Shown: positions 24,020-31,289 of the stretch, in pieces | Layout: every line of letters begins with the position of its first letter | Numbering within the stretch: position 1 is the first letter of the stretch | Assembly: GCA_050943595.1 (NCBI GenBank) | Contig: JBMNPM010000016.1 | Location: 1 to 31,289 of the forward strand | DNA from: JAXGXJ01 sp050943595 | GTDB lineage: Bacteria; Actinomycetota; Thermoleophilia; RBG-16-64-13 | Length of the DNA stretch: 31,289 bases | Reading direction: 5' to 3' | Translations under genes and position numbers: made by a program | The notes under the pieces: generated by a model | Database searches by the model: none | What the model was told of the DNA's origin: nothing | The model's input: the letters and a program-made list of their open reading frames with translations, nothing else

Positions 24020-24331
24020 ATGTATCCTGATTTCAATGAAGATCATGAATGCGTCGGGTGCGGACGCGTGACTGATACTGGCTGCGGTTTCGTGGGTGAC
24101 GCAGAATACATAATCTCCGCCCTCCACTTCCTCGGGGTTCCCCGTTATCGAGCTGACCAGTTGACACAGAGCGAGCCGGGGATCACTCCCGAGGGCGAGA
24201 TCACCCGTGTCTACCGGCTCTGTATAGGCTGCGCGGCTGAGTACAATCTTCGCCTTTCGGAGGGACCCTACCTGTCTGTGGGGCCCATGGCTGAACTCAA
24301 TAAGCTGCCGGTATACAGACGCCCCCAGTAG
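24020..24331 (+). CDS. Small Cys-rich hypothetical protein
   Basis: 103 residues with a near-perfect ribosome binding site (aggaggt) before ATG 24020. Two Cys pairs, CVGCGRVTDTGCG near the N-terminus and LCIGCAAEY in the middle, suggest a metal site, most simply zinc. The segment DAEYIISALHFLGVPRYRA looks helical. No signal peptide or membrane helix is present. I do not recognise the family. It is 41 bp upstream of the SnoaL-like gene and probably forms a two-gene unit with it. Confidence 0.7.
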   Translation: MYPDFNEDHECVGCGRVTDTGCGFVGDAEYIISALHFLGVPRYRADQLTQSEPGITPEGEITRVYRLCIGCAAEYNLRLSEGPYLSVGPMAELNKLPVYRRPQ

Positions 24332-24372
24332 ATAGCTGTGAGATCGGAAAGTCCGGCCAATAAGGAGACCTG

Positions 24373-24831
24373 ATGTCGATCGAGCACAACAAGGAAGTGG
24401 CTCGTCGGTTCATAGACGAGATCGTCAACGCACAGCAGATGGATGTGGCTGACGAGCTTCTCCACCCGGAGTACATCCTCTACTTTCCCGGCGCGAGCCG
24501 GCCGATCCTTCGCGAGGATTTGAGTGCCTTCGTCGAAGAGCTTCATTCCGGTTTCCCTGATTTCACAGTGGAGATCAAGAACATGATCGCCGAAGGTGAC
24601 ATGGCCGCCATGCTTGTTGCCATGAGAGGGACGCATGAGGGGACCTTTCAGGGGCTGCGGCCGACCGAAAGGGAGATCGATCTTGTGGCTCAAATCTTCA
24701 TCGAGTTCATTGATGGGAAGATACGTGTGGACCGGCCTCTTTTCGATCAGATGGAGCTTCTTCTGCAATTGGGTACCTGGGATCAGTCTATGCGGGGCAC
24801 AGCTCAAGGGCCATTCGAGAAAAACGTCTGA
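24373..24831 (+). CDS. SnoaL-like / ester cyclase family protein
   Basis: 152 residues from ATG 24373 with aaggaga upstream. The NTF2-like cone fold signature is clear: NKEVARRFIDEIVNAQQMDV, LLHPEYILYFPG, LSAFVEELHSGFPDFTVEI, MIAEGDMAAMLVAMRGTHEG, and VAQIFIEFIDGKI. Family members include polyketide ester cyclases and many proteins of unknown substrate; the fold alone does not fix an activity. The family's usual length is ~130-150. It is co-oriented with the Cys-rich protein and ends before a strong bidirectional hairpin. Confidence 0.85.
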   Translation: MSIEHNKEVARRFIDEIVNAQQMDVADELLHPEYILYFPGASRPILREDLSAFVEELHSGFPDFTVEIKNMIAEGDMAAMLVAMRGTHEGTFQGLRPTEREIDLVAQIFIEFIDGKIRVDRPLFDQMELLLQLGTWDQSMRGTAQGPFEKNV

Positions 24832-24843
24832 GTACACTAAGCG

Positions 24844-24881
24844 CCAGGCCCCTTGCGGTAGATTTACCGCAAGGGGCCTGG
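24844..24881. terminator. Bidirectional terminator hairpin
   Basis: A perfect 17-bp stem, ccaggccccttgcggta / gatt / taccgcaaggggcctgg, lies between convergent genes ending at 24831 (+) and 24908 (-). Confidence 0.85.
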
Positions 24882-24907
24882 GCGTCAGCGTTACCGGCAG
24901 AGGCGAG

Positions 24908-26587
24908 TCACGGAGTATTTTCGACCATGACCTCGATTAGGTGAGGCTCTCGTGACTCGAGGGCGCTGGTGATCTTCTCGGCCAGGCCGTCGGCGCTGGT
25001 TACCCGTTCCCCTTTGACCCCCATAGATTGAGCCAGCAGGCTGAAGTTGATGGCCGGCTCATCGATGTCTATGCCCTCGCGGCTCTCGGTAAAGGGATAG
25101 TCGCCGATGATCGCCTTCCAACTGAGCTTCACCATGCGGTAGGCGCTGTTATTAACAATCACGAAGGTGACGGGCAGATGGTACCGCGCGGCCGTCCATA
25201 GGCTCTGCATGGACCATGCGGCGCTGCCGTCTCCTACCACCGCGAGCACCTGTCGCTCCGGTAGGCCCAACTGGACCCCCACGGCTAGTGGCAGGCCGGC
25301 GCCTATGCTTCCTCCTCGCCGTGAACGGAAGAAGCTATTGGGTCGAGTGAGCGGTAGCGTCTTGCGCAAGGCTGCGGAGGAGGACCACGCTTCATCAACG
25401 ACGATTGTTTCTGGTCCTACCGCGCGCTCGAGTTCGGACAGCATGCGTGGGATGGGGATAGGAGTCGTGTCGGGACTCTGTCCTAGCTCCGTCCGCCAAG
25501 CGGCTACGGCCGCCGCCTTCTGCCGAGAGATCTCTTCGATCCTCTGGGCCGCCTGTCGACGGGCCTCTTCAGACAGGCCGGCCTCCAGGGCGGCGTTTAA
25601 CCCGGTGAGAGTGCTCTTCACATCTCCCTGTAGGTCACAGTCGGTAAAGATGTTCTTACCGATCTCCCGAGGGTTGTCCTCAATGTGGATCACATAAGGA
25701 TCCGACGGTAGCAGCACGTGGGCCGGTATGAGGGAGGAGTGAGCAAACAGCGGGCAGCCCACTCCTATCAGTACGTCCATATCCTTGTAGACCTCTTGGG
25801 CCTTGGGACTGCTCGGATCGAGATCGCCCAGATACTGCGGGTGAGTGACCGGGAAGTTGACGTCAGACATCCATTCCTGATACACACACGCGCCGATCAG
25901 TTGCGCGAAGTGGACGATTTCGTCCAAGGCTCCGCTGCGTGACACACCGCTACCCACCATGATGACCGGGTTCCGAGCTTCGGCCAACGCCGCCACCGCC
26001 TGTGCCATGGCCTGCGGGTCGGCATGCAGGCGAACGGTGGAGGAGACCATGCTGCGGCTGCTGGGGATGAAGTCGAACTCCTGAGTGAGCACGTCTTGGG
26101 GGATAGATACCACAACCAGTCCACTGGTCGCCTGCATGGCCGTCTTAAAGGCACGGGGGATGACGACGGGCAGATCTTCAGCATGGATGAGCTCTGTGCT
26201 CCACTTTGCGTAGATCTTGCCCATGCCAACGATGTCACCGGTGAGATGAGGCTCACGCTGTAGCAGTCGCGAGTCATTCTGGCCGACTGTCACCACTAAG
26301 GGGATCTTGCCCTGTGAGGCGTTGTGGAGGAGCCCCATGGCCGACGCCAGTCCCGGGGCCGTGTGGAGATTGAGGAAGGCAGGGCGTCCTGTAGCCCGAG
26401 AGTAGCCTTCGGCGATACCGACGCAGATGGCTTCCTGCAGGCCCAATACGTAGTGGATGTCAGGAGCGTGGTGCTCGAGGGCGTCAAGGAAGTGGATTTC
26501 TGTCGCCCCCGGTATGCCGAACACATATTCCACTTCCTCGGCGCAGAGTAGTTCGATCAGGGCTTGTTTTCCACTCATCCGTGTCAC
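24908..26587 (-). CDS. ThDP-dependent decarboxylase, benzoylformate-decarboxylase-like
   Basis: 559 residues. GTG 26587 is chosen because GGGGGAG lies 6 nt upstream; ATG 26593 abuts that site and ATG 26578 is 15 nt away. Domain order is the acetolactate-synthase/BFDC type. The N-terminal Pyr domain has cofactor Glu E52 in LGLQEAICVGIAEGY and H75 in FLNLHTAPG, equivalent to E47 and H70 of benzoylformate decarboxylase. The C-terminal ThDP motif is GDGSAAWSMQSLW...VNN. The residue aligned with substrate-binding Ser26 of the model enzyme is Ala (GIPGATE). The likely reaction is decarboxylation of a 2-oxoacid to an aldehyde, which the nearby aldehyde dehydrogenase could use. It lacks the FAD-type features of acetolactate synthase as far as I can tell. 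Upstream TTGACA (26693-26698, minus) is a possible -35. Confidence 0.82.
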   Translation of the reverse strand: MTRMSGKQALIELLCAEEVEYVFGIPGATEIHFLDALEHHAPDIHYVLGLQEAICVGIAEGYSRATGRPAFLNLHTAPGLASAMGLLHNASQGKIPLVVTVGQNDSRLLQREPHLTGDIVGMGKIYAKWSTELIHAEDLPVVIPRAFKTAMQATSGLVVVSIPQDVLTQEFDFIPSSRSMVSSTVRLHADPQAMAQAVAALAEARNPVIMVGSGVSRSGALDEIVHFAQLIGACVYQEWMSDVNFPVTHPQYLGDLDPSSPKAQEVYKDMDVLIGVGCPLFAHSSLIPAHVLLPSDPYVIHIEDNPREIGKNIFTDCDLQGDVKSTLTGLNAALEAGLSEEARRQAAQRIEEISRQKAAAVAAWRTELGQSPDTTPIPIPRMLSELERAVGPETIVVDEAWSSSAALRKTLPLTRPNSFFRSRRGGSIGAGLPLAVGVQLGLPERQVLAVVGDGSAAWSMQSLWTAARYHLPVTFVIVNNSAYRMVKLSWKAIIGDYPFTESREGIDIDEPAINFSLLAQSMGVKGERVTSADGLAEKITSALESREPHLIEVMVENTP

Positions 26588-26871
26588 TGTCATCTCCCCC
26601 TCGGCTGTGGTGTATGCTCCATTCCCGCCCGGCGGACGGTGTCGACGAGCATACTTGGGCTCTCCTAGAATCGTCCCGCCTCCACCGGTCGGTGTCAAGC
26701 AGAGATCGGTGGCTTAGCAGCCTCTTAGGAGGCCCTCGAAGCCGGTCTACCCTGGACGCGGACGCCCAGCCTCATTATCCTTAGTTGAGATGGGCGGAGA
26801 CGTGCCGGCTACATCTTGCGCTTGTTAGCGGCACAGACCCGAGACACACCAACGAGTCGGCGGGAGTAGGT

Positions 26872-27822
26872 ATGATTATCACCACCAAAGAGCTCTTCAA
26901 AGTAGCCTACGGCAAGTTCGCCGTCGGCGCATACAACATAAACAACATGGAACAGACCCTAGGCCTGTTCCGAGGCAACCTGGACTCGCAGGCACCGTTC
27001 ATCATCCAGATCTCCAAAGGCGCTCGCTCATACGCCGACAAGAGGATGCTGGAGGGGATAATCAAGACGGCCGAAGCCATCTTCCCCGAGGCGATCTTCG
27101 CTGTGCATCTTGACCACGGCGACCTGGAGACGGCTCTCGATTGCATAAACAGCGGTTTCTACTCGTCCGTGATGATTGATGCCTCCCACGAACCGCTCGA
27201 GGAAAACATACGTATTACCCGCCAGGTGGTCGAGGCTGCTCATCCCCGGGGCATCTCGGTGGAGGCGGAACTGGGACGGCTGGGCGGTGTGGAGGAGCAT
27301 GTGCAGGTTGACGAGAAGAATGCCAATCTCACCGACCCGGCGGAAGCCGAAGTGTTTGTCAAGGAGTCGGGCTGCGACAGCTTGGCTGTAGCCATCGGGA
27401 CCAGTCACGGGGCCTACAAATTCAGTGGCCACCAGAGCCTGCATCTCGATGTGGCTGCTGAGATCCAACGCCGGCTGCCCGGCTTCCCACTCGTCATGCA
27501 CGGGTCTTCCTCGGTGCCACAGGAGGAGGTCCAGCGCATTAACGCGGCCGGTGGTTCCATCAAGGGAGCCAAGGGTGTGGACGAAGACGAATTCGCAAAG
27601 GCGGTGCCTTTGGGCGTGACCAAGGTCAATATCGACACCGATGGCAGGCTGGTGTGGACACGGGTGCACCGGGAGTTCTTTAGGGATTTCCCCGAGAAGT
27701 TCGACTTGCGTGACCCAGGCAAGACCTTTATAGCCGAATACGCGGCGTTCATTGCCCACAAGAACGAGAAACTGGGCTCGGCCGGCAGGTTGGAAGAGAT
27801 CCGGCAGGCAATCAACCGCTAA
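26872..27822 (+). CDS. fba: Class II fructose-bisphosphate aldolase
   Basis: 316 residues from ATG 26872 (cgggag upstream); 29 extra upstream codons are not conserved-looking. It is a zinc-dependent class II aldolase: HLDHGD (H79, catalytic D81, H82), MIDASHEPLEENI, EAELGRLGGVEE, AIGTSHGAYKF, LVMHGSSSVPQEEV, and VNIDTDGRLVW. It interconverts fructose 1,6-bisphosphate with the triose phosphates. Next to PEP carboxykinase, a gluconeogenic direction is the sensible reading. It is followed by a terminator hairpin, so it is probably its own transcript. Confidence 0.92.
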   Translation: MIITTKELFKVAYGKFAVGAYNINNMEQTLGLFRGNLDSQAPFIIQISKGARSYADKRMLEGIIKTAEAIFPEAIFAVHLDHGDLETALDCINSGFYSSVMIDASHEPLEENIRITRQVVEAAHPRGISVEAELGRLGGVEEHVQVDEKNANLTDPAEAEVFVKESGCDSLAVAIGTSHGAYKFSGHQSLHLDVAAEIQRRLPGFPLVMHGSSSVPQEEVQRINAAGGSIKGAKGVDEDEFAKAVPLGVTKVNIDTDGRLVWTRVHREFFRDFPEKFDLRDPGKTFIAEYAAFIAHKNEKLGSAGRLEEIRQAINR

Positions 27823-27829
27823 ACGGTGT

Positions 27830-27865
27830 GGCCCGGCGCAGCCCGACATCGTGCTGCGCCGGGCC
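27830..27865 (+). terminator. Terminator hairpin after aldolase
   Basis: A perfect 13-bp stem, ggcccggcgcagc / 10-nt loop / gctgcgccgggcc, begins 8 bp after the stop. The following 27866-28095 shows no gene; a TATACT at 28004-28009 may be a -10 for the next gene. Confidence 0.75.
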
Positions 27866-28095
27866 ATCTCCTTCTTCTGGAGACACTGCGAATGAGCCAC
27901 TGTGAATAAGCAGGACTTCCGGCTCCGCGCGCGCCATTCGTGTCTCTGCGCCACGTCGAAAGTGCCGCCATCCTGACATCCGACGCTGTGGGTCGCGATT
28001 AGCTATACTGCCGTACTTTGTCAATTCGACGGACTCGCATGCTCATAGTGACGGATCAATGACGGATATCAGTTGACGTGTCGGAAGGAGTTGGA

Positions 28096-29913
28096 ATGAC
28101 CCTGGCGTTCGACGCACTCATTCAGAACAAAGAGTTGCTCGCCTGGCTCAAGGACGTGGTGGAGCTATGCCGGCCCGATGATGTGTATACCTGCGATGGC
28201 TCACCGGAGGAGTATCAGAGGCTGTGTGGCCAGTTGGTGGAGAAGGGCACCTTCACCAAGCTGAACGATTCCCTTCGTCCGAACTGCTACTTGGCCCGTT
28301 CTCACCCCAGCGATGTCGCGCGGGTCGAGGAAAGGACCTTTATCGCCACCACCGAGCAGGTTGATGCGGGGCCGACCAACAATTGGGCCCCTGCAGACGA
28401 TATGAAGCTGAAGCTGAAGGACATCTTCAATGGCTGCATGGAAGGGCGCACGATGTACATCATCCCCTTCTCCATGGGGCCGGTGGGTTCGCCTTTCTCA
28501 GAGATTGGCATCGAGGTCACAGACTCGGCCTACGTGGTCGTGAATATGATGATCATGACCCGTGTGGGTAAAGCGGTGTTGGACGCGTTGGGCTCCGACG
28601 GCACGTTCATCCCCTGCCTGCACTCCGTGGGGGCCCCTTTGACCCCCATGCAAAAAGATGTGGAGTGGCCCTGCGAGCGCGATCCCGACCATAAGTACAT
28701 CGTGCACTTTCCGGAGGATCCATCGATCTGGTCGTATGGATCGGGTTACGGGGGCAATGCGCTGCTGGGTAAAAAGTGTCTGGCCCTTCGCATCGCCTCC
28801 GCGGTGGCCCGCAAGGAGGGATGGCTGGCGGAACACATGCTCATCCTGGGGCTGACTTCGCCGGAGGGCAAGACGCACTACATAGCCGGAGCTTTTCCCA
28901 GCGCCTGCGGCAAGACCAATCTGGCCATGATGAAGCCCACGCTGCCGGGCTGGAAGGTGAGCACCATTGGTGACGACATCGCCTGGATGCGCATCGGTGC
29001 AGATGGCCGCTTGTACGCCATCAATCCCGAGACGGGCTTCTTTGGGGTAGCTCCCGGTACCTCGCATAGCAGCAACCCCAATGCTATGGAGAGTTTCGCC
29101 CGCAACAGCATCTTCACCAATACTGCTCTTACCGACGAGGGCGACGTGTGGTGGGAGGACATGGGCGTCGATGCTCCGCCTCACCTGATCGACTGGCACG
29201 GGAATGACTGGACACCTGATAGCGACCAGAAAGCAGCCCATCCCAACTCGCGCTTCACCGCTCCGGCCGAACAGTGCCCGGTCATAGATCCGGCCTGGCA
29301 GAGCCCCGAGGGCGTGCCCATCTCGGCCTTCCTGTTCGGCGGCCGTCGCGCCTCCATCATCCCGTTGGTGAACGAGGCCTTTGACTGGGAGCACGGAGTC
29401 TTCATGGGCTCGGCTGCTGGGTCGGAGACTACGGCGGCGGCTCTGGGTAAGGCAGGTGTTCTTCGCCATGATCCCTTCGCCATGTTGCCCTTCTGTGGCT
29501 ACAACATGGGAGACTACTTCGCCCACTGGCTATCGATGGCCGATCGCACCGACGCCTCCAAGCTGCCCAAGGTGTTCTTCGTCAACTGGTTCCGCAAGGC
29601 CGAGGACGGCCATTGGCTCTGGCCCGGTTATGGCGAAAACAGCCGCGTGCTCAAGTGGATCTTCGAGCGGGTGGAAGGGGTCGGCAAAGCTGTCGAGACG
29701 CCCATCGGCAACCTGCCTACTGCCGATGCTCTCGACCTCACCGGACTGGACATCTCTGATGAGGATATGAAGGAGCTACTGACGGTCGACATCGAGGGCT
29801 GGAAGAAAGAGCTCGAGGGACTGTCCAAATTCTATGAGCAGTTTGGTGACCGGTTGCCCAAGGCGCTACGCGAGCAGTTGGCAACCATCCGCGAGCGACT
29901 CGCCGCTGAATGA
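28096..29913 (+). CDS. pckG: Phosphoenolpyruvate carboxykinase (GTP)
   Basis: 605 residues from ATG 28096 (ggaaggag, 5 nt spacing), the usual length of the GTP-type enzyme. Motifs: N-terminal RTFIATTEQVDAGPTNNW, the kinase P-loop FPSACGKTNLAMM with reactive C271 and K273-T274, metal-binding IGDDIAWMR, GFFGVAPGTS, and FLFGGRRASIIPLV. It converts oxaloacetate + GTP to PEP + CO2 + GDP. The cysteine in the P-loop and the overall pattern separate it from the ATP-type PckA. It is followed 43 bp later by an aminotransferase gene, likely the same transcript. It links C4 acids from C2 units to gluconeogenesis. Confidence 0.95.
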   Translation: MTLAFDALIQNKELLAWLKDVVELCRPDDVYTCDGSPEEYQRLCGQLVEKGTFTKLNDSLRPNCYLARSHPSDVARVEERTFIATTEQVDAGPTNNWAPADDMKLKLKDIFNGCMEGRTMYIIPFSMGPVGSPFSEIGIEVTDSAYVVVNMMIMTRVGKAVLDALGSDGTFIPCLHSVGAPLTPMQKDVEWPCERDPDHKYIVHFPEDPSIWSYGSGYGGNALLGKKCLALRIASAVARKEGWLAEHMLILGLTSPEGKTHYIAGAFPSACGKTNLAMMKPTLPGWKVSTIGDDIAWMRIGADGRLYAINPETGFFGVAPGTSHSSNPNAMESFARNSIFTNTALTDEGDVWWEDMGVDAPPHLIDWHGNDWTPDSDQKAAHPNSRFTAPAEQCPVIDPAWQSPEGVPISAFLFGGRRASIIPLVNEAFDWEHGVFMGSAAGSETTAAALGKAGVLRHDPFAMLPFCGYNMGDYFAHWLSMADRTDASKLPKVFFVNWFRKAEDGHWLWPGYGENSRVLKWIFERVEGVGKAVETPIGNLPTADALDLTGLDISDEDMKELLTVDIEGWKKELEGLSKFYEQFGDRLPKALREQLATIRERLAAE

Positions 29914-29956
29914 CGTACGTGGCCACGACAACACCAACACCAGGGGAAGGTGATCT

Positions 29957-31261
29957 ATGAACCCGCTGGCAGTCGAGCTCAATGAGATCATCGAGGCCCA
30001 CTCACCCGCGGTCATGCGGATGCTGTCTGAGTTGGGCAAGGGGTTGTACTTTCCCAAAGGGATCCTCACCCAGTCTGCTGAGGCCAAAGGAAAAGCCACG
30101 CGTCACAATGCCACGATAGGCGAGGCGCGGGAGTCGGGGCATTCGATGGCACTCGGCTCCATCATGCGTCATCTCTGTGGACTTGAGGCGGATGATGTGC
30201 TCCCGTATGCCTCTTCGTACGGTCGCGCGGAACTACGTGCTGCCTGGAAGGATAAGATTTGCGATAAGAATCCCTCACTGGCGTCTACTCCGATCAGTTT
30301 GCCTGTCGTGGCGGCCGGCATCACCAGTGGTCTGAGCACGGTGGCCGACATGTTTCTCGACCCGGGCGATGTCATCCTCATGCCCGACAAACTGTGGGGC
30401 AACTATCTCATGGTCTTTGCCCTTAGGCGCGGAGCCACGGTGGTGCGTTATCCCCTGCTTGATCTCGATCACGGTTTCGATGTACAGGGTTTTCGCCAAA
30501 CCGTTCAGGAGAACGCCGGAGCGGGTAAGGTGAACATCCTTTTCAACTTCCCCAACAATCCCACCGGCTACTCCATTACGCCTGCGGAGGCCGATCAGAT
30601 TAGAGAGATTCTGATATCGGTAGCCGAGGAGGGGTGCGACGTAGTGGCTATCTGTGATGATGCCTACTTCGGGCTCTTCTATGGCGAGCAGGTGCTCCAC
30701 GAATCGCTCTTTACACGCTTGGCCGATGCCCATCCCCGCGTGATGGCCGTCAAGTTGGATGGTGCTTCTAAGGAGGACTACGCTTGGGGTCTGCGCGTCG
30801 CGTTCATCACCTATGGCATGCTGGACGCCTCAGGGGTGTATGCGGCTTTGGAGAAGAAGACGGCCGGTTGTGTCCGAGCCACTATCTCTAATACCTCCAA
30901 CCTGTCTCAGGAGCTGCTGTTGCGGGCCATGTCCGACCCGGCCTACCAAACTGAGAAAGCGGAGCGGGCGGCTGTGCTCACACAGCGGGCCGCTACAGCG
31001 ACGAAGATCTTGAGCGACTCTCGTTTTGACAAGGCATGGCGGCTGTATCCGTTCAATGCCGGTTACTTCTTGTGTCTGCGCCTGAACGACCTCGACGCCG
31101 AGGCCTATCGGGTACGGCTGCTCCACGAATATGGTGTGGGTGTGATCGCCACGAGTTCCACCGATATCCGCGTGGCCATATCCTGCGTGGACGAACCGGA
31201 CCTCCTCGATCTGTTCGACACTATGTTGGCCTGCGCAGAAGAGATGGTCGCCGAGGACTAA
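29957..31261 (+). CDS. PLP-dependent class I/II aminotransferase
   Basis: 434 residues from ATG 29957 with ggggaagg upstream. Fold-type I features: YASSYGRAELRAAWKDKI, AAGITSGLSTVADMFLDPGD (cofactor phosphate region), FNFPNNPTGYS (substrate/PLP Asn), ICDDAYFGLFY (Asp to the pyridine N), and Schiff-base Lys in VKLDGASKEDYAWGLRVAF. The Lys context (DGASKEDYAWG) differs from the common SxSKxxxxxGxR of aspartate aminotransferases, so this is a distinct subgroup. The substrate is unknown; aspartate to oxaloacetate would fit the adjacent PEP carboxykinase but is inference. The stop at 31261 leaves 28 bp before the window edge. Confidence 0.85.
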   Translation: MNPLAVELNEIIEAHSPAVMRMLSELGKGLYFPKGILTQSAEAKGKATRHNATIGEARESGHSMALGSIMRHLCGLEADDVLPYASSYGRAELRAAWKDKICDKNPSLASTPISLPVVAAGITSGLSTVADMFLDPGDVILMPDKLWGNYLMVFALRRGATVVRYPLLDLDHGFDVQGFRQTVQENAGAGKVNILFNFPNNPTGYSITPAEADQIREILISVAEEGCDVVAICDDAYFGLFYGEQVLHESLFTRLADAHPRVMAVKLDGASKEDYAWGLRVAFITYGMLDASGVYAALEKKTAGCVRATISNTSNLSQELLLRAMSDPAYQTEKAERAAVLTQRAATATKILSDSRFDKAWRLYPFNAGYFLCLRLNDLDAEAYRVRLLHEYGVGVIATSSTDIRVAISCVDEPDLLDLFDTMLACAEEMVAED

Positions 31262-31289
31262 GATCATTAGGTTGGGCGGCCGGGCTGTG

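Noticed and set aside
27028..27954. 308-codon minus frame opposite the aldolase
   Set aside because: Shadow frame running through the terminator hairpin; the aldolase motifs are on the plus strand.
28498..29526. 342-codon minus frame inside the PEP carboxykinase gene
   Set aside because: Shadow frame; the plus strand carries all PEP carboxykinase motifs.

Overview
The window looks like the chromosome of an anaerobic-lineage, moderately high-GC bacterium, most likely an actinobacterium. This rests on the S-layer-homology/beta-propeller remnant, GTP-type PEP carboxykinase, ABC-F and partner-switch style signalling, and actinobacterial-looking IS elements. The assignment is an inference with modest confidence; there is no rRNA or tRNA here to anchor it.

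Left third (1-7.8 kb): mobile and decayed DNA. A long minus-strand STAND-type P-loop NTPase, ending in near-identical 44-residue TPR-like repeats, runs off the left edge. Next come a solitary IS21-like end, a broken S-layer-homology/propeller gene, and a decayed IS3-family element split by an apparently intact IS110 element whose 5' leader is a good place for a bridge RNA. A complete ABC-F ATPase follows on the minus strand.

8-11.3 kb: two translationally coupled signalling genes. One is a histidine kinase carrying an extra N-terminal RsbW-like ATPase domain. The other is a receiver-PAS-PP2C phosphatase.

11.3-16.2 kb: an accessory island. Two genes of unknown role (a Schlafen-AlbA_2 protein and a four-helix membrane protein) lie between two ~105-bp direct repeats. 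To their right is a graveyard: an IS21-like end, a pentapeptide-repeat pseudogene, an AT-rich gene-free stretch, a lipoprotein pseudogene preceded by a striking nested inverted repeat, and a nitrilase fragment.

16.2-22 kb: the metabolic centrepiece, a tight four-gene operon. It encodes three subunits of an acetone-carboxylase-type ketone carboxylase followed by a beta-keto acid cleavage enzyme (BKACE, DUF849), closed by a perfect hairpin. The order suggests ketone + CO2 -> beta-keto acid, then cleavage with acetyl-CoA to acetoacetate plus an acyl-CoA, a route that would need no dedicated CoA ligase. If so, the natural ketone is probably not acetone.

22-31 kb: aldehyde dehydrogenase, a small Cys-rich protein, a SnoaL-like protein, a benzoylformate-decarboxylase-like ThDP enzyme (opposite strand), class II fructose-bisphosphate aldolase, GTP-PEP carboxykinase and a PLP aminotransferase. 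Together with the ketone operon this fits growth on ketones, aldehydes or 2-oxoacids with carbon fed into gluconeogenesis.
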